Source of the DNA: CBDFMR01 sp965249765
GTDB lineage: Bacteria > Bacteroidota > Bacteroidia > Chitinophagales > Saprospiraceae
Length of the DNA: 64,000 bases
Assembly: GCA_965249765.1 (NCBI GenBank)
Contig: CBDFMR010000005.1
Span: forward strand, 1,240,001 to 1,304,000
Direction of reading: 5' to 3'
A model generated the notes under the pieces. It was given only the letters and a program-made list of their open reading frames with translations. It ran no database searches and was not told where the DNA came from. Each line of letters starts with the position of its first letter. Positions within the stretch are counted from its first letter, which is position 1. Shown in pieces: positions 34,439 through 43,572 of the stretch. The position numbers were made by a program, and so were the translations under genes.

Positions 34439-35440
34439 TCAAGTAACAAATGCAACACTTGATTGATTGTCTAATTTGTCAGCAAAAACTTCGTTGGGTG
34501 TATTGTACCCAAATCTTTTTCTAGGTCTGTTATTTAATATGTTTTGAACTTCAATTATACGTTGTTTTGTGATCTTATCAAAGTTGTAATCTTTTGGGAA
34601 GTATTGTCTGATAAGACCATTTAGGTTTTCATTTGCACCACGTTGCCAACTGTGATAGGGTTTGGCAAAATAGAAGTCTATATTCAGTTTATTTGCAATA
34701 TTTTTATGGTTGGCAAATTCTTTGCCATTGTCAGAGGTGATGGTATGAATAAGAGGCTGCCAATCCTCCAATAATTCTGTTGTTTTGGACTCAATTTCTA
34801 TAGCTTGCTTACTTAATACTTTATCCATTATCAGTATTCCTGTAGCCCGATCATTGATGGTCAATAATGCTTGTTTGTGCTTTTTTCCAATGACTAGGTC
34901 GATTTCTAAATCCCCTATTCTTTCTTTGCTATCCACTATCGGTGGTCTTTGATCTATACCAACTCTGTCCACCAGAATCCCTCTACAGTCCTTACTGTGG
35001 CCTCTCTTGCGATATCTCTTGCCCCTGTTTCTTAGATGCTGATACAGCTGGCCACCCTTCTTTTTATCTGCCCAGATGAACTGATATATTCTTTCAGTAC
35101 TGACACAATTAATTTCTTCTAATTTAGCCCTTCCCGCGATCTGTTCCGGGCTATAGTTCTTATTAAGTAGATCAATAACATAATCCTCAATAGCTTGATT
35201 CCAGTGCTTCTTTTTGGGCTTTGCTATCTGGCGTTCAACCGCTTTTTTATGTGCTAATTCAGCTCTATAAACCTTAGATCTCTGATCAGTGTTTCTTTTT
35301 ATCTCTCGACTAACTACTGACTTGTCTTTTCCAATAAACTCAGCAATCATCGAAATTGACATCTTCTTAGCAAGGCAAATTTCAATATCGTACCTTTGTT
35401 TCAGCGTTAAATGACCCATTCTTTTTTGAGATTTTTGCAA
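34439..35440 (-). CDS. IS30-family transposase
   Basis: 333 residues, complete. N-terminal HTH (LTLKQRYDIEICLAKKMSIS and IAEFIGKDKSVVSREIKRN). DDE core: IGDLEIDLVIG, ITSDNGKEFANH and ANENLNGLIRQYFPK, ending NNRPRKRFGYNTPNEVF, the classic IS30/IS4351 C-terminus. Intact, so potentially active. Confidence 0.95.
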   Translation of the reverse strand: MQKSQKRMGHLTLKQRYDIEICLAKKMSISMIAEFIGKDKSVVSREIKRNTDQRSKVYRAELAHKKAVERQIAKPKKKHWNQAIEDYVIDLLNKNYSPEQIAGRAKLEEINCVSTERIYQFIWADKKKGGQLYQHLRNRGKRYRKRGHSKDCRGILVDRVGIDQRPPIVDSKERIGDLEIDLVIGKKHKQALLTINDRATGILIMDKVLSKQAIEIESKTTELLEDWQPLIHTITSDNGKEFANHKNIANKLNIDFYFAKPYHSWQRGANENLNGLIRQYFPKDYNFDKITKQRIIEVQNILNNRPRKRFGYNTPNEVFADKLDNQSSVAFVT

Positions 35441-35467
35441 CCCAAAATTAGAATGAAATTTTTCGCC

Positions 35468-35523
35468 GACCAGCCAACAGGCTTTTGGCCTAGGCCAAAA
35501 GCCTGTTGGCTGGTCTTTTTTTT
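35468..35523 (+). terminator. 48-bp perfect palindrome with T-run inside the IS30 end
   Basis: 35468-35515 is a perfect inverted repeat with no unpaired centre, starting GACCAGCCAACAGGC and centred on CCTAGG, followed by eight T. It lies between the transposase start and the right IS end. As a terminator it acts on plus-strand transcription. It could also fold in the transposase leader when transcription enters from outside. Confidence 0.7.
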
Positions 35524-35563
35524 ACAAACAAGAATACCGTTGCATTAACTACTTGAATTCAAG

Positions 35564-35692
35564 GGCTATTATTATGATACCTATGACAAATTTAAATTAG
35601 CCATAGTATCATTTTTCGAAAACATCAAAAATAATAAAGATGACCTTAAAACGTTAATGACACTTAAGTTTCAAATTATTCATTCGAATTAA
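35564..35692 (+). pseudogene. C-terminal fragment of an IS630-like transposase
   Basis: 42 codons directly at the IS30 border: GYYYDTYDKFKLAIVSFFEN then LKTLMTLKFQIIHSN and stop. This is the usual tail of IS630-type transposases (F-F-ENI...LKTLM...FQII). The rest was lost. Family call is tentative. Confidence 0.45.
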
Positions 35693-35932
35693 GCGGTCAT
35701 TTGATGTCGTCTTGGGTATAACAGTGTAAAGCCTATTAATAAACAAGATCTGCCAGTAGCGGTTGAACATCTTTGTATCTGCATGTCATTCGATTTACCC
35801 CAAAATAAGCAGGACAAGAGAATTATGATAATATATGTCAATCAAACCATGCCGAAATAAGTATTATTCCATTAAACGAATCTTACCAAGACAGCGTTAT
35901 ATCAATTGTTCTCAACTAAATTATCTTTACAT

Positions 35933-36504
35933 ATGACTAATATACTCCTAGTACTAGCTTTTCTCTTTGCTTCAGATGTAGACACTGGAAAAGTAAGGAT
36001 AGTTCTCGACTTGGATCGCAGTACGCTCACTTGGCGGGGGAAAAAAGTGATTGGAAATACTACACACCATGGGACTGTTGACTTGTCATCTGGACATTTA
36101 GAATTGGAAAAAGGCGATCTTGCAGGAGGGGAATTTGAACTAGACATGACTTCTCTGCGTAATCAAGACCTAGGACCACGAATGGGTAGTAGATTGATAA
36201 ACCACCTTAAATCCGAAGACTTTTTTGATGTTGATAATTTTCCAAAATCATCAATCATAATCACTAAGTCCAGGAAAGTGGACGAAGGTGTTTTTGACGT
36301 CTTTGCCGACCTGAGCATTAAGAATGTAACGAAAGAGATAATTTCCAAGTCAGTGTCACCGATGGAGATGCCTCGGCTTACATCAGAATCAACCGTACAG
36401 AATTTGATGTCAAGTATGGCTCCGGATCATTCTTTAGTGACCTGGGTGATAGAACCATCGCTGATGAATTTTCACTTGATGTGATGTTGTATTTTCAATT
36501 ATAG
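35933..36504 (+). pseudogene. YceI-like lipocalin-fold protein, frameshifted
   Basis: Signal MTNILLVLAFLFASD followed by the YceI pattern STLTWRGKKVIGNTTHHGTV, GHLELEKGDLAGGEFELDMT and HLKSEDFFDVDNFPKSS. After KNVTKEI (about 36335) the expected NFQVSVTDGDASAYIRI and FDVKYGSGSFFSDLGDR continue in another frame to TAG at 36504; one missing base explains the shift. As written the frame ends at 36484 with an unrelated tail. YceI proteins bind isoprenoid lipids. Either a decayed gene or an assembly indel. Confidence 0.75.
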
Positions 36505-36520
36505 AAGAGTAGTCACGTTA

Positions 36521-39500
36521 CTACTTTGCTTTTATTATTTTAGTCAATATATCTATGTCCTCATGGATAATTCTTACAAGATAGGTTCCATCAGATTCAG
36601 AAACTAAAGATAGGGTGGACAGATAAGTGTCGTCATATTTTATCAAGTCCGTAATACGGACCAATTTACCATCCATAGAATAAACCTCGAGTGGGATGTA
36701 GGTCTCAGAACTATTTAATCCCTCTATCTCTACACGAAAGACACCTTCTGTAGGGTTGGGTATTACTGAAATATTTAGGAGATCATGGTCAGGTTCTATA
36801 CTGCTATTGATGTCTACATGGATACTACCATCATATCTACAACCTAGGCCATCGATCACTACAATGCTATAATCTCCAGTGGGAAGGTCTATGAAATTAC
36901 CGAAATCAAAAAAGCTCTGTCCACCATCAATACTATACTCTACGTCCCCTTGATTGCCCGCGACGTCGATGGTAATTGTACCATCATTTCCTTGAGACTC
37001 CGGAGTGCTTCTCACTACTACATCTAGAGTGCAAGTGCCTATCGTTACAGATTCAGCATACTCACAACCATTGCTGTCAATGAGTTGAATATCATAGTCA
37101 CTGGCATCAAGGTTAGTGAAGATGGAATTTGATTGAAAGTCTCCACCGCCATTTATGCTATACAGTACAGGCTCTAGAATATTACTGGCATTGATCATGA
37201 TTATACCATCCATGGCCCCATCTGTAGATTCCGGAGATACATCGATATCTGCCAGCGCTGCACATTGAAATGTTCCACAAAAATCCGTGGTCTCAGATGC
37301 CGCGAATTCTCCGCCTAGCTTTATCAAACCTCCATCTAGGTATTCAATTTTGTATGAGCCATTACCGAATGAACAGCAGATTCCATCTAGATAAACATCG
37401 AAGATTTGAAAGGTATAACACTCACTGGTATCCAGACACCAATCTTCGACAAATTCTGTATTGGCGTCTTGATAAGGTCCCCCCGAGAATACTAGGTTTC
37501 CTGAACCATCTCTAAGCTCCCATGTAGTCTCACCTGGCCAATTGTCAGTAACCAATGTGAAAACTACAACTACAGCATCCGTATCGACATTGACCACTGC
37601 GTCGCTCGAGTCATTGGTTGGAATTTCGTCCACTCCTTCATTCGGATTGAGCGCTGTAATCTTTATCTCGTTCATACCATTGATCAATCCTGTGATATTC
37701 AAATTGACTTTTTCGAATTTTCCTCTATTCAGCGAGCCCGACCAAGGAAAGGTATTGACCAATACATCATTTAGGTAGTACTCGATATCGACAGACGCGA
37801 GGACTTCATTGCCTCTATTGACTAGGGTGTATTCGATCTCGATTTCATCTTGACATAGCAGGGAAGGAATACCTGATATTCCTGATATAGAGGCATCCCA
37901 TCGAGGGTAGTGGACTAGGTCGTGGATCAAAGTATCGTTATAGACGGCACCATCATTCTGAGCAGTTATAAATGCTTTCAATAGAAACTGCCTTTTTTCT
38001 GATAAGTCAATGGTACTCCCAAAAGTATGCGTGTAAATACTATCTGGGAATAATGTGTGTGTAACATCTTCTATTATTTGAGAACCACCATCAAGACTAT
38101 AACCGACAGAAAAGTTATGGATGGTATCAAGACCATAGTTTTTGTAAGCAACCATGAGTGTTTCATCAATATCGAGTTCATGACCATTTATGGGTGCAAT
38201 GATTTCGTCAGTTCCTGCATCCAGCTGCTCCTTTCCAAAGTCAAAAGCGACCACTCTTGTGCTGAATCCAAAATTCTGCAGATATTCTCCTGTGAACCAG
38301 AATGTCGCTTCATCGACAGGATCAACATTCATCTGGAAGTAGTCTCCATAGCGATCAAAACCCTGGCCGGCATTACTCTCGGCAAGTATTAATTCTTCGA
38401 CAGTCATCATGCCTACAGGATCATCATACCGTCGACCAGTCAAGCGTAAGCTAGGGTAAGTATCCTCTGAAGATGTCGCATATGCAAGGCCAATGTTTCC
38501 TTTTCTATCAATAGCCATCGATGGCATAAATCTGTGCAATCCATCATCAGGAGCCCATGTCCCCTCCTGGAACGTAGACCAGTCACTATTGTCAGATCTT
38601 CGGAGCTCGGTCCATCGGATGCCCGCAACAATCGTGGCGTCTGAGGCATTGACCGTATGCGCCATGAGAATACTCTCGTAAGATCCAAAATTTCTATAAT
38701 GAACCTGATGCATAAGTACGGTTTCTATACCATCCAGTCCTTGTCCATCCTTTATGGGAATACATATCCCAGACCCCACTGCACTTCCACCTAAGATACA
38801 TGCCTGTGTATCATAAGGACTCGTAGGAATGGCTTTATGCTGTACAGTCGTATTCTCTGTGGCGACAAAATCAAGCCCTATGCTATATATGTCTATGACG
38901 TCCTCAGCACTATCCCCCCATGCGTCGTCATTTAACCTGACAATCATCGGATCCGAATCCGTCGGTGGCGGATTGTCTCCAGACCAATTCACGGGAGATG
39001 CTACGTAAAACACAGGTCCTGAGGTGTTTCCAGTAAATTCCAGTCGTATCATGGTCGCATCCTGATTTCCACATATTAAAGCTTGACGATCAATAAAATA
39101 CGCGGTATTCGTTACGTTACCGTCTTCATTAGTTGTTATACAGAGCGCATTGGACCAGAGACTGTACTTAGGATAGTCTGGGAAAGATGGAGTACCGAAA
39201 GTGAAAATATGATAACTTCCCATTGGATCGCTAGATTCAGAAACCGCAATCAACAGTCTGTTTGATCCAAATGGGCCAAATTCCGTAAGAATCCATCGGT
39301 CATATTCATGGTCATATTGAACGATGGGGTCACCGGCAGACGAAAAGCCAGCATCTGCCCACAAAGTGTTCATGTCTTGGGGATTCATTATTTTATTTCC
39401 TTCCTTATCAAATACTTGATAAACTGTGGCATTAACCATCTGCACATAATGGTCTTTTCCTATGTAGCCTGAAGGGTCTGGAGGTGACCCGGTATTAGGA

Positions 39501-39844
39501 GATGTTTCGTTTACCCCTTCTACATTAACCCGCACATTAAGATCAGTCATCATGGCATCTGGAATATAGGATTGTCTAAGAGGATCAATACCTCGATCTT
39601 GTTGAGGTGCTCTTGCAAGGGATTGCTCTTTTACATGCATGAAGTTTTCTACCCTCTTTATTTTATACTTATTGGCTTTATTCTTATTAAGGCTTGAAGG
39701 AATATTGATAAGATCTTTAAGAGGACCTGTTGTTCCGACATATACTGCCTTTGTCTGACTTACGTCGTATTTTAAATCAGCCGATTGTGCATAGATTGCT
39801 ATGCTAAGGAAGGAGGCTATGATTAAACAGAATATCGATTTCAT
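36521..39844 (-). CDS. Large T9SS type A secreted protein
   Basis: 1107 residues. Signal MKSIFCLIIASFLSIAIYAQ. The N-terminal half (about 100-560) looks like a beta-propeller: SGYIGKDHYVQMVNATVYQV, YDRWILTEF and GLAYATSSED. Next come an Ig-like region with CARDB-type pattern (about 640-760), Cys-containing modules (CYTFQIFDVYLDGICCSFGN) and two SprB-like repeats (YSINGGGDFQSN, YSIDGGQSFF). A T9SS type A sorting domain closes it (ISVIPNPTEGVFRVEIEG). Probably a surface protein; no catalytic motif recognised. Confidence 0.85.
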   Translation of the reverse strand: MKSIFCLIIASFLSIAIYAQSADLKYDVSQTKAVYVGTTGPLKDLINIPSSLNKNKANKYKIKRVENFMHVKEQSLARAPQQDRGIDPLRQSYIPDAMMTDLNVRVNVEGVNETSPNTGSPPDPSGYIGKDHYVQMVNATVYQVFDKEGNKIMNPQDMNTLWADAGFSSAGDPIVQYDHEYDRWILTEFGPFGSNRLLIAVSESSDPMGSYHIFTFGTPSFPDYPKYSLWSNALCITTNEDGNVTNTAYFIDRQALICGNQDATMIRLEFTGNTSGPVFYVASPVNWSGDNPPPTDSDPMIVRLNDDAWGDSAEDVIDIYSIGLDFVATENTTVQHKAIPTSPYDTQACILGGSAVGSGICIPIKDGQGLDGIETVLMHQVHYRNFGSYESILMAHTVNASDATIVAGIRWTELRRSDNSDWSTFQEGTWAPDDGLHRFMPSMAIDRKGNIGLAYATSSEDTYPSLRLTGRRYDDPVGMMTVEELILAESNAGQGFDRYGDYFQMNVDPVDEATFWFTGEYLQNFGFSTRVVAFDFGKEQLDAGTDEIIAPINGHELDIDETLMVAYKNYGLDTIHNFSVGYSLDGGSQIIEDVTHTLFPDSIYTHTFGSTIDLSEKRQFLLKAFITAQNDGAVYNDTLIHDLVHYPRWDASISGISGIPSLLCQDEIEIEYTLVNRGNEVLASVDIEYYLNDVLVNTFPWSGSLNRGKFEKVNLNITGLINGMNEIKITALNPNEGVDEIPTNDSSDAVVNVDTDAVVVVFTLVTDNWPGETTWELRDGSGNLVFSGGPYQDANTEFVEDWCLDTSECYTFQIFDVYLDGICCSFGNGSYKIEYLDGGLIKLGGEFAASETTDFCGTFQCAALADIDVSPESTDGAMDGIIMINASNILEPVLYSINGGGDFQSNSIFTNLDASDYDIQLIDSNGCEYAESVTIGTCTLDVVVRSTPESQGNDGTITIDVAGNQGDVEYSIDGGQSFFDFGNFIDLPTGDYSIVVIDGLGCRYDGSIHVDINSSIEPDHDLLNISVIPNPTEGVFRVEIEGLNSSETYIPLEVYSMDGKLVRITDLIKYDDTYLSTLSLVSESDGTYLVRIIHEDIDILTKIIKAK

Positions 39845-40011
39845 AAAAGATGGTTTTGTCTTGATTCAGATATCGTAATGTATAATTGCACGCTATGATA
39901 GCTAAATTTTGTGAATCAAATTGTCGGATATGAGAACAAGTGTTTCTAAATGTTGATTAAGCGAAGTTTGAATGTTTCTTCGATAATTTTTAATGTTATT
40001 TTTACTTATCT

Positions 40012-41004
40012 GATTGTCCCTAGTCATACCTAAATGCAAGTTAGCTACACGGTAAGTGTGAAATTATATCAAAAAGTTGATATGAACATATTGAAGTTTA
40101 GTAAAAAGTTTTCCGACGAGTCAAGTTGCAGATTAGACTTTAAGTCTAAGCGAGAAGCTCAAGGTCTTAGATGCAAAAGATGTAGTTCCAAAGGTCATTA
40201 TTGGCTTAAGAACAAATGGCAATGGCAATGTAAAAGTTGTTCATTTAGAACTACTATCAGAAGCGGGATAATAATGGATAATAGTAATTTACCTATTCGA
40301 TATTGGTACCTGTGCATGGCATTGATGAGTATGACCAAGAAGGGTATTTCTGCTAAGGAAATGCAAAGACAACTGGGTCATAAACGTTATCAACCCATAT
40401 GGATAATGATGCATAAAATCAGAGCGGCAATGGGTTGTCGTGATGCAATGTACACTTTGGAAGGAGAAGTTGAATTTGACGAGGGTTATTTTACACATTG
40501 CATCAGAAGAGGCTCAAAGCCTAAGCATGGTAGGAGTTCTCAGAATAAAAAGAATGTAGCAGTAATTGCCGAATCCACACCATTAGAAGGCTTGGAGACA
40601 GGAAAAAAATCTAGACAGTGTAGATACTTCAAGATGAAAGTACTAAACTCTCACCAAGCGTTAGAAATTGATGACTTGGTGGAAGAGTCCATAAAAGAAA
40701 CGACATTGGTATTCAGTGACAAGAGTACGAGCTATGTCAATATAAGTGACTTTGTTGAAGCTCATATTCAGGAAAAATCAGATGTTCAAACAACGAAACC
40801 CACATTACAGTGGGTTCATATAGCCATAGCAAACTCAAAGAGATGGCTACTTGGTATCCATCATATGATAAAAGGAAAATATTTGCAGAATTATCTAAAT
40901 GAATTTTGTTACAAACCTCAATAGAAGATACTATTGGAAATAGATTATTTAACAGACTCTCATTGCCATAGCAAAATCATACTGGCATGATTGAGGATAC
41001 ACAG
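40012..41004 (+). mobile_element. Decayed IS1595-family insertion sequence
   Basis: A transposase gene bracketed by a 13-bp direct repeat TTTTTACTTATCT (39999-40011 and 41005-41017), compatible with a target duplication though longer than the usual 8 bp. Just inside, the ends show weak inverted similarity (GATTGTCCC...TCATACC against a complement CTGTGTATCC...TCATGCC). Confidence 0.55.
40084..40994 (+). pseudogene. IS1595-family transposase, 3' end frameshifted
   Basis: Zinc-ribbon Cys pairs CKRCSSKGHYWL and CKSC, then VEFDEGYF, VFSDKSTSY and LQWVHIAIANSKRWLLGIHH (a D-D-N type subgroup) and LQNYLNEFCY. The open frame ends early at TAG 40922-40924 after CYKPQ. The expected tail LNRRYY, GNRLFNRL and IAIAKSYWHD is present in three successive frames up to TGA at 40992-40994, so three small indels have destroyed the C-terminus. 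It differs from the transposase of the 9.0-kb element and is not a copy of it. Confidence 0.8.
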
Positions 41005-41051
41005 TTTTTACTTATCTTAAATGAGTATTTTCGTAATATCAAACGCCACAC

Positions 41052-42689
41052 ATGAAAAAATATATATTAGCCCTTTTGTCGCTTGTCATGTTGTCTACAA
41101 GTATTTATTCTCAAGTGACTTTTACAGAAACACCTTTTTCCAATCCTTCCTATCAAACAAGTAGAGAAGACTGTGTTACGGACTTAAACGGAGATCACCT
41201 TGACGATATCCTTAGGACGACCAATGATACTTTGTATTTCGACTTTCAACTTCCTAATGGAAGTTTTGAACATAAGAAAGTCCCACTCACTCTTGTGGTC
41301 AGACCAGAGTGGAGTCTATGTGCTGGTGATTTTGATGGGAATGGATATACTGACTTTGTGATGGGTGGTGGCACCAATGTTTCTATCGTGACGGCAAATG
41401 GTGATGGAACAGTTTATTCTGAAGACAATAAGATGGGCTTTATATTTTGTCAACGTACTTCGATAGCCGATATTGATAATGATGGAGACCTTGATTTGTT
41501 TGTTTGTAACGATATAGGCCTCAGCCAGCCTTATAGAAATGATGGCAATGGTAATCTTACTTTGGATCAGGATTTACTTCCTACGGCCGATCTGCATGGC
41601 AATTATCAGTCGTTGTTTATTGATTATAACAATGATAGATTGATTGATTTATATATAACTAAATGTTTGCTGGGTTCTACCTCGGGAGATATTGAAAGAA
41701 CCAATCTTCTCTACCACAATAATGGTGACGGAACGTTTACCGAAGTAGGAGAGGATGTAGGACTAAATGATAACTCACAATCCTGGATGAGTAATTGGGA
41801 AGACTTTGACAATGATGGAGATCTAGATGTATTCATAGTTAACCATGACACTGGCAATAAATTTATGGTCAACGACGGTACGGGTCACTTTACGGATCAG
41901 ATATTAAGTACCGGTATAGACAGAATGGATCTAGGAGCACGGGAGAGTCTTACAGGGGATTTTGACAATGATGGAGATATAGATATTTTCTCGCAACTCA
42001 GTGATGAGTTATATGACAACAATGGAGATGGAACATTTAGCCCCCATGACCTTCCATTTAACGATGGAGCCATCGGTGATGTCAATGACGATGGATTCTT
42101 GGATATCGTGCATTGGAATTCTATAAATATTAATGATGGCAACAACAATAATTGGATAAAGGTAAGCCTAGAGGGCAAAGAAAGTAACATCCATGGAATA
42201 GGGAGTAGAGTGGAGATCTATGGTGACTGGGGTGTTCAGGTAAGGGAGGTGCGGACAGGTGAAAGTTATAGTTCTATGAGTTCGTGGCAGGTACATTTTG
42301 GTGTCGGCACTCAGACGGAGATAGATTCAGTGTTGGTTTATTGGCCATCAGGAAAATGGACGAGAGTTGATAATCCAGTGATTAATGAGACGTTGGTTAT
42401 TGAGGAACATCAAACTTCCTCCAACAATGAGCCTGACCTTGTCAGAGAAATGTCTGTATATCCTTTACCGGTAACTGATGTTATGTATGTCGAGTTTGAA
42501 TCTTTCGATTACGGTCTGGGAGAAATGAACATCTATTCTATAGATGGAAAACTACTCTCATCAGAGTCTATTCATTTAGTAAAAGGGGCCATGAAGATGG
42601 AAGTAAATGTTGAAGGTTTATCAGGGTCATTCATTATCTCCATTGAAAGTCATGATAAAAAAATTGCCAAAAAAATTATTTCATTCTAG
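41052..42689 (+). CDS. FG-GAP/VCBS repeat protein with ASPIC/UnbV domain, T9SS type A
   Basis: 545 residues. Signal ending LSTSIYSQ. Six or seven Ca-binding FG-GAP units (DFDGNGYTDFVMGGG, DIDNDGDLDLFVCND, DFDNDGDLDVFIV, DFDNDGDIDIFSQ, DVNDDGFLDIV), then an ASPIC/UnbV domain at about 365-455 (IHGIGSRVEIYGDWGVQVRE, VHFGVGTQTEIDSVLVYWPS) and a T9SS type A sorting domain (VYPLPVTDVMYVEFE). An extracellular or surface seven-bladed propeller; ligand unknown. Confidence 0.92.
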   Translation: MKKYILALLSLVMLSTSIYSQVTFTETPFSNPSYQTSREDCVTDLNGDHLDDILRTTNDTLYFDFQLPNGSFEHKKVPLTLVVRPEWSLCAGDFDGNGYTDFVMGGGTNVSIVTANGDGTVYSEDNKMGFIFCQRTSIADIDNDGDLDLFVCNDIGLSQPYRNDGNGNLTLDQDLLPTADLHGNYQSLFIDYNNDRLIDLYITKCLLGSTSGDIERTNLLYHNNGDGTFTEVGEDVGLNDNSQSWMSNWEDFDNDGDLDVFIVNHDTGNKFMVNDGTGHFTDQILSTGIDRMDLGARESLTGDFDNDGDIDIFSQLSDELYDNNGDGTFSPHDLPFNDGAIGDVNDDGFLDIVHWNSININDGNNNNWIKVSLEGKESNIHGIGSRVEIYGDWGVQVREVRTGESYSSMSSWQVHFGVGTQTEIDSVLVYWPSGKWTRVDNPVINETLVIEEHQTSSNNEPDLVREMSVYPLPVTDVMYVEFESFDYGLGEMNIYSIDGKLLSSESIHLVKGAMKMEVNVEGLSGSFIISIESHDKKIAKKIISF

Positions 42690-42696
42690 TAATAAA

Positions 42697-42728
42697 GTTG
42701 GTTTGTTAAACCAACCTACTATTTTTTA
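42697..42728 (+). terminator. Terminator after FG-GAP gene
   Basis: GTTGGTTT/AAACCAAC stem (42697-42715) with a GTT loop, then ACTATTTTTT. Confidence 0.7.
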
Positions 42729-43572
42729 GGGGGTGTCAACCAGGGGACACTATGCTAGATATTTCTCTGATAATCAGATGCCTATAAAATAAGATACTAA
42801 AATGGGGAAGGGGGTTTTCCCCTTATTTTCATTTTTTTTTTGACACATTCAATTTTTGTTTTTACCTTACATACTGTGGCACCCCTATAGAAGCCCTTAT
42901 TGTTTTACTTTTTTCTGTAGGTACAGTTGCAAAATTCAACCGCTATTACATAGATTTACCACTATTACTATTTATTAATGCGTGTTATCGCGCTTAAATG
43001 GTATCGTTATAGTCAACTTCCAATTTTTTTCTATGACGAGAATTGTAATTTTTTGCGTCATTCTTTGTGTATTGTCAAGTGTGAGTATTTCTTGAGCATC
43101 TATTTTCAGACTATTTTTTTTTTGAATTGTTATAAATATATATATATTTGAATTGATAAGCTTTGTTGTGGGTGTCGTTTTTTTTTTTGGCACATCATAA
43201 TAGTTTTTCACCACCACTATTAACTAGTAAGCGATACTTTGATTGAGTTCGTAGCTTTTATGACATCTTGATTTTATGATGGACTGTCTCCTAGTCTTTT
43301 GTTAGATTATTGTTCATGGATTGTCGTTTACTTTGAATTAGGTAGACCTAGGCAAATTGTAATTCAACTTAGTATACTTTGTTGATTTTATATTGACACC
43401 GATAGGAAAAATATATTGAATTTTATAGATCGACTGAGTATTTGACTTAGTGGATTCACTAATGAATGTAGGCTAGATGCAACTCAATTAAAGACAATTT
43501 TAGTTGCTTGTATAGAATGGACTGTGCACAGACGAATTGTAACTATCCATAAAAAGAGAAAAATTATAAACA
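42729..43572. other. Long AT-rich intergenic region
   Basis: About 840 bp without a convincing gene. It holds a second hairpin AAGGGG-GTTTT-CCCCTT near 42808-42825 followed shortly by a T-run (near 42831-42841), and several homopolymer T/A tracts around 43110-43190. No promoter consensus was clear before the gene at 43573. Confidence 0.5.

Larger units (their letters stand above)
34435..35560. mobile_element. IS30-family insertion sequence
   Basis: Imperfect 22-bp inverted ends: left GGATTCAAGTAACAAATGCA (from 34435) and right 35539-35560, whose complement begins GAATTCAAGTAGTTAATGCA; 18 of 22 positions match. It encloses one transposase gene on the minus strand whose TGA stop lies within the left end. 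No clear target duplication is visible. To its right begins a fragment of another transposase. About 1.1 kb, the normal IS30 size. Confidence 0.8.

Noticed and set aside
34435..35560. Target duplication of the IS30 copy
   Set aside because: Flanking bases at either plausible border do not match, so none is claimed.
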